Positions 31,395-43,282 of a DNA stretch of 64,000 bases are shown here, in pieces. Where the stretch lies: contig OX377202.1 in the NCBI GenBank assembly GCA_947396885.1, positions 21,762,001 through 21,826,000 on the forward strand, in the 5' to 3' direction. The position numbers and the translations under genes are program-made. Positions within the stretch are counted from its first letter, which is position 1. Each line of letters starts with the position of its first letter. The notes beneath the pieces are model-generated. The model was given only the letters and a program-made list of their open reading frames with translations. It had not been told where the DNA came from and ran no database searches. Source of the stretch: Heligmosomoides polygyrus polygyrus. Lineage: Eukaryota; Nematoda; Chromadorea; Rhabditida; Heligmosomidae.

Positions 31395-33220
31395 TCAAGC
31401 TTGACCCTGCCACTGCCTGATTTCCTTAAAGCTGACTATGGCTCTTTTAACAAATTTTTCTATTTGGCATCTTTGATGGATACTTTTCCGTCTGTGACTT
31501 CAACCGGAAATACTGTTCTGTTGTGTATGACTTGCAAGCAAGCTTCGTACCCTTCATTGGCAAGGAGACCCCTTACTCTTAAGCTTCCAAGGCTTATGCT
31601 TAATTTGATGGCTCAGAAGCAACACACATTTTCAAGTGCTGATTTTTCTTAGTAGTTCACTTTATACAAAAGTTTGTTTAGATATCGACTTCTACCTTAC
31701 CAGATTTTTGCAGTATAAATAACGCTACCCTGCATTTTGGGCACCTAGGAAAAACTTTATTCGAAATAAATTAAAATTCAATAAACAGGTTTTTACTCTT
31801 TCTGACAAGGAAGGCGCCAGGTTTATAACAGGTTCTTCATAGGCTGAGGCTTTCGGTGACTTTTCGCTAGGGTTTTCTTTAATGAGGCCAGCGGAGTTCT
31901 ACTCCAACAATCCAACCCTATTATTAGCTCACTGAATGTGGAGACATTTGTCATCCCTGCAGAAGTTTACAGTATTCTTGAACTTATTAAGCCTTCAACC
32001 ACTGAATCCATTGACGGAATTCCGCCATTTCTCTTTAAGAAATGTGCTCGTACTCTTTGTAAACCCTTGGCACATATCTTCAATGTGTCTCTGTTGTTTG
32101 GAGAAGTGCCGGTGATCTGGAAGGAAGCTTTGGTTGCAGCCATACCTAAGGTTGACAACCCTAGTTTAATAGGTGATTACGACGTGTAAGTATTACTCCT
32201 ACTGCCATAAAGGTCATGTAAAGATTAATAAGGGAAGAGCTCCTTTCATGAATCCGTAGATTTCATCCCGTACCTCTTGAGCAGCATGAGCTTCTAGCTG
32301 GCTCTTACAAACCTGGTTGATAATATAAATGATTGGAGGCTTGCCCATAGCCATAGTAAATCAGCTGATGCCATTTTTAGTCTTTCGAGAGTATTCGAAA
32401 GAGTTAACCGTGTCAAATTCATTCATCAGCTACATTCCTTAGGTTTACCTAGCAACCTATTAAACCAGATTGGAACTTATTTAAGTCGTAGGTTAATGAC
32501 GGTTGCCAGTGGTGTGCCTCAGGGCGGTGTCCTCTCTCCGTCACATTTCTTGATTTACATTATTGATCTACCTACAATTCTTTCACCTTCACAAGATATT
32601 AGAGTTCAATTTTTTTTACGCTGATGACATTAAAATTTATGGAGTCACGACAGCAGGAATTCCGATGAGGTGTGTGATGCTCTTGAACACTTAAGATCCA
32701 TTTTCTTTTTCTTCGCCTCCACTCTTCCAAGTCGCTTATTGACAGTTCCTCCTTTTCCATTAAAAGAAGAGGACTCCAACTATTATGTCACTCAGAAATC
32801 CCTTCTAATATACGTCTCTGAGTCTCAGCAAGTCCTGTAGGTAGCACAAGACCTTGTAGAACTAGCAATAATATTCAGTGGTGAACGATTATTCCTACAA
32901 TAGCGCAGCAAATACGTTTCAGAGAGAGGGCTTAGGAAAGAGAAACGCCCCTCCCTTCTCATAGACGGAATAACCAAAACAATCCAGCAGATTATAGCAC
33001 AACAACCTTTCATCATCTCTCAAGGACGTCAACGGCATCCATCAGAAAAAACTTTATCACTATTTGGCCTCTTACACTGTGCCGGTCATCCAATTATCGA
33101 TCCCCAAGTAGCCCATATAAGCACCGCTCAGAGAGAGATTGGCATAAGTTTTTTTTCAGTCGACTTCAAGACAGAAATATATAACAAAAACTAGCAATCA
33201 ACTTTTTTTTATCAAAGTCC
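31395..33220 (+). pseudogene. CR1-like LINE, ORF2 reverse transcriptase remnant
   Basis: Frames in order: DFLKADYGSFNKFFYLA (post-endonuclease linker); NVETFVIPAEVYSILELIKP, then ESIDGIPPFLFKKC (RT fingers) and PLAHIFNVSLLFGEVPVIWK, then a YKPG-type remnant; SADAIFSLSRVFERVNRVKF with LGLPSNLLNQIGTYLSRR; palm SGVPQGGVLSPSHFLIYIID; and ADDIKIYGVTT, the catalytic ADD preceded by an expanded T-run. Several stops and shifts make it inactive. The motif style (DGIPP, GVPQGGVLSP, ADDIKIY) places it in the CR1/jockey-like group rather than RTE. Confidence 0.75.
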
Positions 33221-33227
33221 TGAACTG

Positions 33228-33467
33228 GTGCGTAAAGGTACTCGCCGCTTATCAGACATTGAAGACTTTGACGTACTTACAGCAAATGCAAAGAACGAAA
33301 CCCGAATTCTGGAGCAGAAAGAAGATTTTGAATTAGTGTACTCTCTTACCTCCCTAATATTACTTGATAAAATGGAAACCCTCCAGAAGCAAATAAACCA
33401 CCACGCATCAGTGTCAAACCTGAAGACACCAAGTCACCCCCCCCCCCCTACCCACCACTACGACTAG
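33228..33467 (+). other. open frame of unknown nature after the LINE
   Basis: The 79-residue frame contains SDIEDFDVLTANAKNETRIL and LLDKMETLQKQINHHASV, then a proline run made by a C-homopolymer. It might be part of another LINE ORF1 (coiled coil). No family is recognised. Confidence 0.25.
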
Positions 33468-33884
33468 CCTATAATCATCATTTTTCTCAACGGGTAGTAG
33501 TTTTGCACGTAAACCTTACACACAAAGGGGGACAAACGTACGAAGGATACAAATGATATGGTTTCGCAACCAATGGAATCCATGCCGCGTCTGCAGGATG
33601 AGCCTCCAGTTAATATCCTAAGGGCATCATTACATCACATGCATCAGTCTACTATAATACGCAATCTCATTAAAACTCTAGCTACAAAAATGGCTGTGTC
33701 GAAACATGCATGTGTTTGTTGGTGGGCAAGTTAGATAATGCAATAGAGTAGCACAGAATATGGAATGAATCAGTTTCGTAAAAAAAACCAGCTGTAGTGT
33801 AGTTCTTCATATTAAAACCACTCTCGAGCAACATTCTTGGCTGATCAACTCCAGAGCGTAAGATTGTAATCTTACCTACTTTGG
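33468..33884. other. no gene recognised
   Basis: Nothing supported in this stretch. Confidence 0.4.
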
Positions 33885-34495
33885 TGAGGCAATGCTTCTC
33901 CCACCAGGGAATGCCGTCAACTTCCCATCGAACTTTGGATTGAGACCTATATCACGTGAAAGAGCTCGAAACGCTGATCGATTTTATTTTTACTTTTTAT
34001 TATTTTTTTGATTTGAATTTCTGACTTGCCTCACGTCATGAATAAAACATTTTACCTGAAGCACGTTTCCGTCTTCAAATAGACGTAAATGGGAATCGCC
34101 ATAAGCCGTGCGATCAAAAATGTGCCAAAAAGAGATTATAGGTCCTCGTCGAAGATAGGTCACAAAATGCAAAAAAGCCGTCAGCGGCGGGAACCGATCC
34201 AATGAGCTCAACCCTTTGGAGGGAGCACTCTACCACAGCGCCGCCTCTGCTGCTGAAGGCTCCGATAGCCGAACCGCTAATTACCGAGCAATACTGCGCC
34301 CAACGCTGACTGGGCCTGCCTAACACATGGAAGACATCGCGGCTTCCACCGGCCATAACTCGCTTAGGAGATCCATTTAGCAAATTTGGTCTACAAATCT
34401 GTGATCAGCGTCTAGAGCTCTTTCACGTGATATAGGTTTCAATCCGAAGTTCCATGGGAAGCTGACGGCATTCCCTGGTCAGTGATAACCTTTGT
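33885..34495. mobile_element. foldback element with about 80-bp terminal inverted repeats carrying a tRNA-like unit
   Basis: The left end (about 33890-33982) and right end (about 34400-34490) are inverted copies. Landmarks are ccagggaatgccgtca, acctatatcacgtgaaagag and cgctgatc. The interior of roughly 420 bp holds a tRNA-like Pol III unit on the minus strand and no protein. Confidence 0.7.
34171..34247 (-). tRNA. tRNA-like sequence (probably not a functional tRNA)
   Basis: On the minus strand an acceptor-like GCGGCG pairs with CGCCGC. Between them are an A-box-like tgtggtagagtgctccc and a B-box-like cggttcccgccg, and a TTTTTT terminator follows directly. The anticodon and T arms do not fold cleanly, so this looks like a tRNA-derived promoter captured in the foldback element. 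Confidence 0.35.
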
Positions 34496-34547
34496 CTCTA
34501 CTATAGCTGCAGCTGGATGGTATAAAAACCGAAATAGCCTGTAGTAT

Positions 34548-34632
34548 GGCTCAGAATCACAGCCACATGCAATTTGTTTGAGAATGGTTAATGTTTTCCA
34601 TTATGGTCTGCTCCGGCAGCTGATCACCATCT
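34548..34632 (+). repeat. about 80-bp direct repeat, left copy
   Basis: Nearly identical to 35384-35461. Both contain cacagccacatgcaatttg and ttccattatggtctgctcc. About 750 bp lie between them. Confidence 0.8.
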
Positions 34633-35383
34633 TCGAAGCGTTTTTGCTACAACCAGTAACATACTCAGCATACATCAGGCACATACATGGAGATCCTATT
34701 TTCGGCTTATACGTCAGGTGAATGTGAATAAAAAAACTGGAACTAAAAAGAAAAACTCAATAAACTTGGCGCGGCGATTGAAAAGATTGTTGAACATTGA
34801 AGAATATTATCTTCACCCAAGAGATAGCGATAGTGAATGTTAAACCTACAGTTACGTACGCTTGTTTGAATAAACCTAATACCAGGAGAGGTCGCTTAGA
34901 GTCTTTGCTGCCCATCGTATAGACCTCGATAAGGCGAACGTTCCACGTCGAGAACGATAAGAATGCGCGCTTTTCCCTGCCTCGGATAAATCTACTGGAA
35001 AATTCTCCTAGTAGCGCCGACGAGGATGCGAACGACGGTGGGATCCGTGTTGACCTCAAGAACCATGCGCTTTCATAATAGATAGTTTAGCTGCCGATTT
35101 CCCGGCTAGTAGTTGCTCTCCTTCATTGCTCGTGGATTCCGCCTGGAATGCATGAGATAGACACAAGTGGCCTAAGACTTCGGTGCAATTTTGACTGCCG
35201 ATAAACCTGATATGGAAAAATTGAGTAGAGTGAAGGGTGACAAAAATTAAGACTGACGGTGAAACAATGAAACAAGCCAAACTTTTAGGAACAAAAGTGT
35301 TGAAGAAGATCAGCAGAAAAAAAAACGATTATTGAAAAAGCAACGAAACTAAGTACTTAAAGCGAAAACAGGAGAGCAAATCA

Positions 35384-35461
35384 GAATCACAGCCACATGC
35401 AATTTGTTTGAGAATGGTTAATGTTTTCCATTATGGTCTGCTCCGGCAGTTGATCACCAAA
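35384..35461 (+). repeat. about 80-bp direct repeat, right copy
   Basis: Partner of 34548-34632 in the same orientation. The segment between the copies has two minus-strand ORFs of 74 and 100 residues without recognisable domains. Confidence 0.8.
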
Positions 35462-35810
35462 TTCTGAAAATGATCTTTAAAAGACGACATAGAAGATTTT
35501 CAATAAATACAGGGGCTCGTTCATGTTCAAAAACGGCACCTTGTATATCATTTCTGCTGTGACGAGAGCTCCTCCCGGTCATGTTCATATGTGTAGGAGA
35601 CAAAAATTTTCGGAAAAAGTATCGACGCATTCTAGATTTTTAGCAAAAATCCAGCAATAAACAACATATGAGCTTTTATCCAGAAGCAATAACATTTTCT
35701 GCTTGTTCCGCTCTGCATGCTATGAAAATGAGGAGTGGGGGAAGGTTGAAACGGTACGCTGTCCTCGATATTATGATATATGTAGTGTGTCCTACTCGCT
35801 GCTGATTTTA

Positions 35811-36017
35811 GCCCAGTCGCTGCGCACCAGCAGTGAAGCACTGTGCGAATTGCTTGACAATTTAGAAGTTTCGTCTTGTATTTCTAGCTGTAAGTCAGCA
35901 ATGCCAGTGCGTGTGGAGCGGAGAGAGTACTCCAGTCCAAAACCTCGAGCTGCTTTTAGCCCTCCGAAGACAACACCAAAGTCGAAACCTCAGGGCAGTA
36001 ATAAAATTTCCACCTAA
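35811..36017 (+). CDS. possible 3'-terminal host exon, unknown function
   Basis: Preceded by an acceptor (ctgattttag) and open to a TAA at 36015-36017. It reads SLRTSSEALCELLDNLEVSS then a basic, proline/serine-rich tail (SPKPRAAFSPPKTTPKSKPQ). An AATAAA lies at 36109-36114. However, the last part of the frame and the AATAAA lie in sequence partly repeated at 36880-37020, and no upstream exon in the right phase was found. Confidence 0.3.
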   Translation, partial: AQSLRTSSEALCELLDNLEVSSCISSCKSAMPVRVERREYSSPKPRAAFSPPKTTPKSKPQGSNKIST

Positions 36018-37239
36018 GAACCTCGGTGGCATAAAGATACACAGAAGCACATTATGAGGTTTTAAGATGAGAGAATAAGAAGCTCACTGATCACTGTTTT
36101 CCATGAAAAATAAACGTATGATATCCCTTACAAGGTGCTTGTTTTTTTTCTGAAATCCTGGAGATCCTCTAATCACGCGGTGATTCGTTCCACAATATCA
36201 TGTGGAAAGAAATTGGACATTTGGACAATGTCGGCAGGCACCACCAGCCCATATTGTAACCGGTCTTGCTGCTTCATACTTTGTGCCTGTGTATCATTTT
36301 GTTGAATAGTTCAGAAATGTTTTAAATCTCACATATTTCACATATCTATTATTTCACATATCTGAAGCATTGCTGGTGCATCACGAGGTGCTGACAACGA
36401 ATATGCTGTGAAAACATCATACCGCAGCAAACTCAGTAAAAGCGTGCAGATAGCTTTCCCCATGGAAATACGATACTAGGACAAAAATGAAAAAACCAGA
36501 CATACCTCAGAAATTAAACCCCTCGACGTCACTGCCTGAGGCAGCATCCTTATCCCTGCTACACGCAGGTTACGACGCAACTTCTTTTCGCCACCGTGCA
36601 AAGGTCGACACCCTAAACCATACCCTTAATCATTACAAATTTTGGTGCCTCCTACTCGTTCCTCCCAAGGAATCGGCAAAACAAAACATATTTTATTACT
36701 ACTTGGAGGATGGAGATTCTCACTATGGTATTTATTCTTGGCGTTTCGTTGAGACAGTCCCCCTAGTAGCTGGGGGTTAGAAATGCTAGCATGGGTGGAA
36801 CGCTTCGCCGAGTAGAACATTAGTCTAATACATCGAGCCGCTTTCAGATCTCTGAAGATTAAGACAAGTTCCAAACGTTAGACAACGTAATTACATTTAC
36901 ACCTAAAATCCTCGTTGCCACAAGAACACATAAATAACGAGAATACCGAGGATGCAAGATGAGAGAACAATGAGTTTACTGTTAAATAATCACTGTTTAT
37001 CCTTGGAAAGTGAAAGTTGTGTGAACTTCCACTGGTCACAGACTGAAGAACATCATTCCCAACAACATCTCTTTTGCATATGTCAAGGCCTTACGAAATA
37101 ATATTACAATGTAAGGAAAATTTCCCGCCACTCACTTCATTATTTTTTGAAAAGTGTTCTTGAACCTTCCAAAAAATGAATATATAGACTTTTTTGAAAA
37201 GTGTTCGGGAATTCTCCAAATAATGAATATATAGGCTAA
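36018..37239. other. repeat remnants, no gene
   Basis: About 36020-36120 resembles 36895-37020 (shared gatgagagaa and atcactgttt strings) in direct orientation. The stretch 36695-36785 (gagattctcactatggtattta, then ttgagacagtcccc) resembles 40145-40220. These look like pieces of dispersed repeats. The 97-residue ORF at 36487-36780 has no recognisable domain. Confidence 0.45.
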
Positions 37240-37242
37240 CCT

Positions 37243-38240
37243 GTGACCTATATTTACCACTACTGTCGCCATATTCTGACTATGGCAGAGAAACTCCTAC
37301 TCAACTGCAAGCAAGTTCGACTGCTTCTGCTTTACGAATTCAAAAAGCAAAACAGTGCGAGAGCCGCGGTGTATAACAAGTGTGGAACGGAACGATGGGT
37401 CCTACCACTGTCTCCTATGACACAGCGACGCATGATTCCGGATGTTTAAGAACGGATGCTTTTGCTTAGAGGGCCAACCACGGTCTGGAAGGCAAATTAC
37501 GTTGACTGGGGAGCGCTTTCTGGAGCAGTTTGAGGAGGATCCCGCGTTGCACCCGTGAGCTGGCAGAGGAACTCGACTGCAGTCTCACCTCCATATATCA
37601 ACACCTGTGTGGCTTCCGGAAGAGTTATAAATATAGTGTATAGATACCGCATGAACTTAGCGACCACCAGCAAAAGATGTGCAAGGATGCGATCATGAAC
37701 TCCTTTGACTTTATGACGGAATTGTTCTTGGCTTGATAACCTTCTCATTGGCGACGAAAGTGGGTAGTCTACGTTAACCACATGCCAAAGCGTCCGTAGC
37801 TCAGTCGCGGCGCAGCAGGAATTCCCACGCCAAAACCGGAACTTCACCCAGAAAGATAATGCTCAGTGTGTTATGGAATTGCAAAAGAGTCGTACACTGG
37901 GAGCTGCTACTTGCAAATGCTACTGTCACTATTGTAGTGATTTCTACTGCAGCCAGCTGGATCGTGTTGAAGGAGCTCCTCTGACATTGCGCGTTGCAAG
38001 GGAAACTCAAAAAAAAAACTTCAGTGCTTTGGATGGCGTGTTCTGGCCCACCCGTCGTATTTGCCGGACCATGCGTCAACGGAACACCATCTGTTTCTTT
38101 CGTTGTTGAGCCATTAAGCCTTAACCACAAGGAGCAATTTGAAAAGTGCTTCGCTGATTTTTTCGTCAAAACTGCAGAAATTCTATAGAAGCGGGATCTA
38201 AAAGTTACCTGACAAATATGTTGTAGATATAATTCTGCAT
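37243..38240 (+). pseudogene. mariner transposase, heavily decayed
   Basis: Recognisable pieces in order: VRLLLLYEFKKQNSARAA (helix-turn-helix start); CLEGQPRSGRQITLTGERFL; HPRELAEELDCSLTSIYQHL (one stop resolved) with FRKSYKY; IPHELSDHQQKMCKDAI (the HEL motif); MTELFL; LLIGDES (catalytic DE region); and near the end KCFADFFVKTAEIL-YRSGI then YVVDII. The central HDNA and PPYSPD motifs are not readable. Many frameshifts and stops show an old insertion. Confidence 0.65.
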
Positions 38241-39439
38241 GTGTTCCTTAGTTGTTGTATGTGTGGAACAAAACGAATAAATTTTAAAAAATTGCACAAG
38301 TGATGAGATACTTTTCTTGAACCTAATACCTAAAATACCGAGGCTTTACAAAGCCAGAACTTGGAGAATATTTCTATTCTGTATAAAAGCCACCTCCAAG
38401 CTCTTGCTTGTGCAAACCTTGTAGCAGCAGGCGCTCGACTTTTCGTATAATCACAAGCTTCGCGGATTGCTGCACAAAGTGGTTTGCTAACTCACCGATT
38501 TAATTCAGCGCTTCGTGTTTCACCCTATATAAGCAAAAAGCTCTTGTGGTTGTCGTCAATAACGAGGCAGTTTTTTTTCTGTTGTGCATTGCTTCATACA
38601 TGTGTGCTTCTGTCTCTCTTCTACGCACTATAACCATCTCGTGGAAAAAGTGCGCAGCAAAGGGTTGTGAATTTGCTGCCTGTTGTTATATAATGTGAAG
38701 CGTCGGAGATAAATGTAGTTCTAGCGTTATACTATTTCGCTCACTAACCAAACGGATAAGCAAGAACAACAGCTACATGCTTGAGAGTTACTCGTCGGCA
38801 TCCGTCGTTTGTTGGGCCACTTTTTGACAATCTTGGTTACCGTCGCCTCTTCTCAAGACGTTCTTACGAGAAAACACTTATAAGGGAACTGTCTCAGACG
38901 TTTGTTTGGGCGACAAAAATGAATACCACTATGAGAGTTTACACCCTTCACATAGTAGAGAAGTGGGTACCATTTAGGCAAAGTCCTGGAAACCAAGGAG
39001 CTAGGGACACTCAAAATTTACTATGGAATCGCAAGCACGCGTGATAAACTACCGTAATCGGCCGAAGTTTTGACCTTGATCAATGAGCTAGGAGTTGGGA
39101 AAGCGTAATGGTGCCGCTTCAGATTTACCCCTGACCATCGCATATTCAAGGGAGCATACACTCATGTCACAACGAACCATTGTGATCAACTTCTTGAAAG
39201 ATATCTCTGCACCCAATTCAATAAACCTTTACGAATATGCTCCGGAATTTTTTTCGTAAATCCTGTATCAATAAACCTTTCCCGCGATTTTAACTATGGA
39301 AATGGACCGTTTTTCATTGCTAAATCAATAGAAGTGCCATAATCGCTAATAACAATTGTTTTAAATATTTTATCACCATTTTATTTTATAAAGTTCTCTA
39401 TATTTAACATTTTTTATTTGGTCGGCTCACCAGACGAGT
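38241..39439. other. no gene recognised
   Basis: Two AATAAA strings occur at about 39229-39280 in similar contexts (caataaacctttacg and caataaacctttccc), a small duplication. No coding feature. Confidence 0.4.
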
Positions 39440-39705
39440 TTCAAGACTAACGTACCGCCGTGTAGCGATAAGCTAGAATATGACAGTGACCTATATTCGC
39501 TGATCTGCTGGAACTGCAGTAGCTACCTGCGCGCTACCATCAGCGTGTCTAGTTGTACGAGTTCGACGGATAGTAGGGTACAACTGGACTTGTGCAACGA
39601 TCGGCTGTCCTTCTTTGATCATGCGGCGCACATGTTAGGAGGGATCGACTGGACACCCGTTCTCGACTTGTGGACTGCCATCATGTCCATCATGTCCTTG
39701 TAATT
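39440..39705 (+). pseudogene. LINE fragment, probable post-endonuclease region
   Basis: An uninterrupted plus-strand frame includes DKLEYDSDLYSLICWNCSSY and VQLDLCNDRLSFFDHAAHML then GGIDWTPVLDLWTAI, ending at a TAA at 39700-39702. The LCNDRLSFFD..aVDW pattern resembles the linker between endonuclease and RT of nematode CR1-group LINEs. Neither catalytic domain is present, so the call is tentative. Confidence 0.4.
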
Positions 39706-40699
39706 GTTTTATTTATGTCTAGTTGGGAGGGTTCATTTCCCACGTAGCCAAGGGTGCTATGAAAAATCTGCAGAAAGTACAAAGTGTAGAGAGCGCAACT
39801 GATGAAAATCTCTTACTGGGCACGCACTTGGCAATCTATAGTGGAATATGTGCATAGGAAATTTTGGGAAGGTGATAGATACCAAACAAGGAATGAACAT
39901 TAAAAATGCAAAGGTCCGGAACCGAACATCTAACCCTGCACCTATGAACCACCGCCACTCCTTGCTGAGCTGCCGAGCTGCTTACACCGGTCTCTCTCAT
40001 CACCTCCCTTACCTCCACGTAAGGCACGCACAAACGTGTTAGGTACGTTCTGGCAGTGCAACTCAATACTGGACCCTTAGGGAAGCCTAACTCCTTATGT
40101 TGAAGGACTTTGCAAAAATGAAACCTACATTCCTACTATTTGAGCGGTTGAGATTCTCGTGGTGGTATTCATTTTCACCATTCAGGCATACGCCTGAGAC
40201 AGTTCCCTGGATAGGTCAATAAAGGTGCGGAGCGGTAGCCAAGCAGTAACTAGGGAATACCACCATCGTTTTGATTGACTTGTTAGCCATTAAGTGATCA
40301 TCATCTTAGTAAATCAGGCAATTTAGAGTATCCACAGAATAAAACTGTTTGTATTACAGGTACAAGTCTTCTCATCATGACTGCCTGGATCACCCTTATA
40401 TTGGTGGTCATCTTGGGAGGGCTTTGGATAGAGAAAAGTGAGGTAAGAACTTCCTGACCTGAACCAGTAGTGAACTGTCTATTAACTAATGAACTTTCAG
40501 ACAAATTATCACGATTAGAATAGATATTTTGCTATAAAACCGATTAAAAAACGATTAGCATAGGTATTTTGCTCTTTTGGCCAAATATACGGACAATGAA
40601 AAATTTACAGTTCTCAGAAAAATCGATTATTCAGATAAATGTTTTTGCGAATCCCGGATATTTGGATGAAACGATTTTGCGACCCTTGAATAATTGGAT

Positions 40700-40700
<1 letters not shown>
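39706..40700. other. no gene recognised; dispersed-repeat remnant at 40145-40220
   Basis: See 36018-37239 for the matching partner. A short cattcaggcatacgcctgagacag imperfect palindrome lies at about 40180-40203. Confidence 0.4.

Positions 40701-40701
<1 letters not shown>

Positions 40702-40749
<48 letters not shown>
40702..40749. repeat. (TA)n microsatellite
   Basis: About 24 uninterrupted TA units. Confidence 0.95.
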
Positions 40750-40751
<2 letters not shown>

Positions 40752-40769
40752 CATTCATAGGTCGAGTTC

Positions 40770-40927
40770 GCTCCCAACAGTTCTTTGGATCTTTTCTAGT
40801 ACGAGCTGTAAGAACATGGAATAGCTTGCCTAACGCAATAGTTTCTTCGTCAACCCCAGCTAACTTCAATCACAAACTTGAAGCACACCTCAAACAAAGC
40901 GATTTTTCTGATGTTTCTTTTCCCTAA
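40770..40927 (+). pseudogene. LINE reverse-transcriptase C-terminal fragment
   Basis: The plus-strand frame reads FFGSFLVRAVRTWNSLPNAI then VSSSTPANFNHKLEAHLKQ, ending VSFP and TAA. The R..RTWNSLP...V....FN.KL pattern is the conserved C-terminal end of CR1/jockey-type RT proteins. The rest of the element is missing; the (TA)n run is directly upstream. Confidence 0.6.
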
Positions 40928-41403
40928 ATCTCAGATAGCAAATCAGTCTCTATATCTTGGAGATAGACCGGTAGAATGAAGATTTCCCTTAAAAATAACT
41001 TTTTACTTACATGAGACTGCACTTAACTTTTTTTTGATAAACTATTGTCACGTTTCGGCTATTGGATATCAATACTTGTAAAAAATAGTTGCCACTACCA
41101 AATTCAATAAGACACTCAAAAAACTCAATATTTTGATAGAGTACAAGTACCTTTTTCAGTGAGTGAACAGCTTGAATAAAAGCACTTTTCGCGTCTCGAT
41201 TCAATTCATCGAAGAAACCATTTTTCGCAGATCTCCAAAAAGCAACCTTCCTTGCAATTTTTTAGTGCTCAACTGTTTTCACATTACTTTCGAAACAATA
41301 ATTTTCCTCCACTTTTGCTGGTCTTTTGAGAGCCAATTTTTGCTGTGTTCTTTTGTGATAAACGGATTTTGTAATACTTTTGGCTCAACAAATATTGTAT
41401 TGT

Positions 41404-41438
<35 letters not shown>

Positions 41439-42244
41439 CAACCACACGCTAAATTTCGGATTCTGATATCCGAATCTTTAGTCTCGCAAAACATAAAATA
41501 TTCATGACCATCATAGTTTATTCCCATTACTATTTCCACAACTTTCCAGTATTCATGCAAACATTTTAAACTTCGAAGCAAATGCAGCATCAGCATTTGG
41601 GTGCTTTATGGGTTCCAAAAACAACGCAAAACTTTCTAGTAGTAAAAGTCAGCAATGACAATTGTCTATAAGTTACTTAATGTAATTCAGTTTGATGCTA
41701 TGAAGAGAATCACGAATTATGTACATAGAGATGCCTCACTACATCGCTTGATAAGCAGCGCTATAATGGGATTTCGGCAGTATTTTCACCGTTAGACCAC
41801 TGTAAGTCGTTGATGAGGCTAGCCTAGAAACTGTATTTTACTGACTAACGTTTAGGTGACTTCAGTTTAAAGGCAAGTTAGGGCTTAATATAGTTGTAAG
41901 AACCAGCTGGCATAGTAGTAAATTTAATTCAAACCCTGAGTTCATTCATGTAGATAATAAATGAGTGAAGCCGTGGAATTGTATGTAACATTTTAATTAA
42001 AGAAGTATGGAAAACAAGGAATTAGATTGGTTTTCGTTTCGCACGGGCTCTTAGACGAAAACCAAACAGACAGGGTATCCTTCCCCTGCGCTCATCAGTA
42101 GGGAAGGGGAAGGGAGAAGGAGTTGGTGCTGTAAAGTAACCTAACCTCCTTCTGTTGACGCTATGCTTAGCGAACATCAATTAAAAGTAAAAAAGTAAGT
42201 TAAGATGTTGTAGAATTAACGTTGTAAAGATACCACCGGAAATA
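40928..42244. other. no gene recognised; includes a second (TA)n run at 41408-41437
   Basis: Apart from the microsatellite, nothing supported. The ORFs ending in IYIYIY runs are products of the TA repeat. Confidence 0.5.
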
Positions 42245-42945
42245 CTAGGTTGTCCCATAAGCCCCCCCCCCCGTTTTTTTCAACGATTCATTGCGAATTC
42301 CGCCGGTGGTCTCCTGCAGCGCTATATAGCTTTCGAAAGAGAATGATTTGTTCTATCAGAACGTTTATTGCTTTTCTTTTTTCATCATGAATTTTGTCAA
42401 TTTTTAGGTCGTTGAAGTGAAAAGTGAAAAAGTGAAAAAGTAGCCATTTGCGCACTTGTTCTCTCCTCTTAGGTTTGCAGTTTTTTTGCGCAATTTTTAT
42501 AGCGTTTGGGAGACAATGTTCTGTACTACAAGAATTGTTTCTATTTGTTCATTTGTCCTTTATTGATTTTTAGGTCATCAAATTGGGACGTCCGACTTTT
42601 CTGTCCAAAATTTTACCGACAGCTCCTGTTCTGGGGTAGATTTTTTTGCTCGATATTATATGTCTTTCGAGAGAGAATGTCTTGTTCAATAAGAATTTGT
42701 GTCGCGTTTATAGGCTCATGCTGATATCTGTCGAATGTCAACAAAATTCCAAAAAGAGAAAAATCATCTTCACCAACAACTCCTTCTCATTGTTCAGTCT
42801 GTCTTGCTCATTTTTATATAACGGTTGATATGACACTCGAAAGGGAATGTTTTGTTCTACCAGAATATGTAACATGTTCTTCGGCCATTTAAATATTTTC
42901 TAATTTTCAGGTCATCAAATTGGAGCAGTGCCAGTTCAACAAGGA
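42245..42945 (+). repeat. left long terminal inverted repeat of a foldback DNA transposon
   Basis: Begins taggttgtcccataagcc and runs about 700 bp inverted to 48440-49100. Shared landmarks include aaaagtgaaaaagtagcca, aattttaccgacagctcctg, ataggctcatgct and gtcgaatgtcaacaaaattc. A C11 run follows the terminus. The ORF at 42506-42724 exists in both arms only because the arms match. Confidence 0.8.
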
Positions 42946-42975
42946 TGAACACTTTTGGCTCCTTCTTCCCTTTGC

Positions 42976-43262
42976 TTTCAATCAGGGTTCCAGTGCGGCT
43001 AAGGCACTAGAACCCTGATTGAAAGCATTATTTTCGAACATTATTTTTCATCGCCAGTTGCAATTTATTCTGTGCAAAAATCGTTGAATATGTGTGTGTG
43101 ATTAATGATGACGGACAAGAAGGCCGGCAGCAATCGTCACTCGCTGGTTCCTGATGTTCATTTATCAAACGCATATATTCAACGATTTTTGCTCAGAACT
43201 GTAACTGGCGTTGAAAAATAGTGTTCATACGGTCAACCAGGGTTCTAGTGCCTTAGCCGCAT
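42976..43262. repeat. nested inverted repeat in the loop of the foldback element
   Basis: tgcggctaaggcactagaac and gcaaaaatcgttgaatat on the left recur inverted on the right (gttctagtgccttagccgc and attcaacgatttttgc), making arms of about 100 bp. A short hairpin, tcaatcagggttc with gaaccctgattga, forms the left edge. Confidence 0.75.
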
Positions 43263-43282
43263 GTGCATGTTTAGTTGAAAAC

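Noticed and set aside
35056..35280. Minus-strand ORF with a hydrophobic start
   Set aside because: No splice context or domain; it lies in the unexplained segment between direct repeats.
40569..40869. ORFs ending in (IY)n
   Set aside because: Products of the (TA)n microsatellite; the real signal there is the LINE C-terminal fragment on the plus strand.
42015..42110. Hammerhead-ribozyme-like string on the minus strand (ctgatgag ... gaaac)
   Set aside because: The core boxes are present, but stem II would need a 36-nt loop with a mismatch, stem III is taken up by a competing hairpin, and no stem I strand precedes the CTGATGA box.
42506..42724. Open frame repeated at 48625-48870
   Set aside because: Exists in both places only because these are the inverted arms of the foldback element; low-complexity and without domains.
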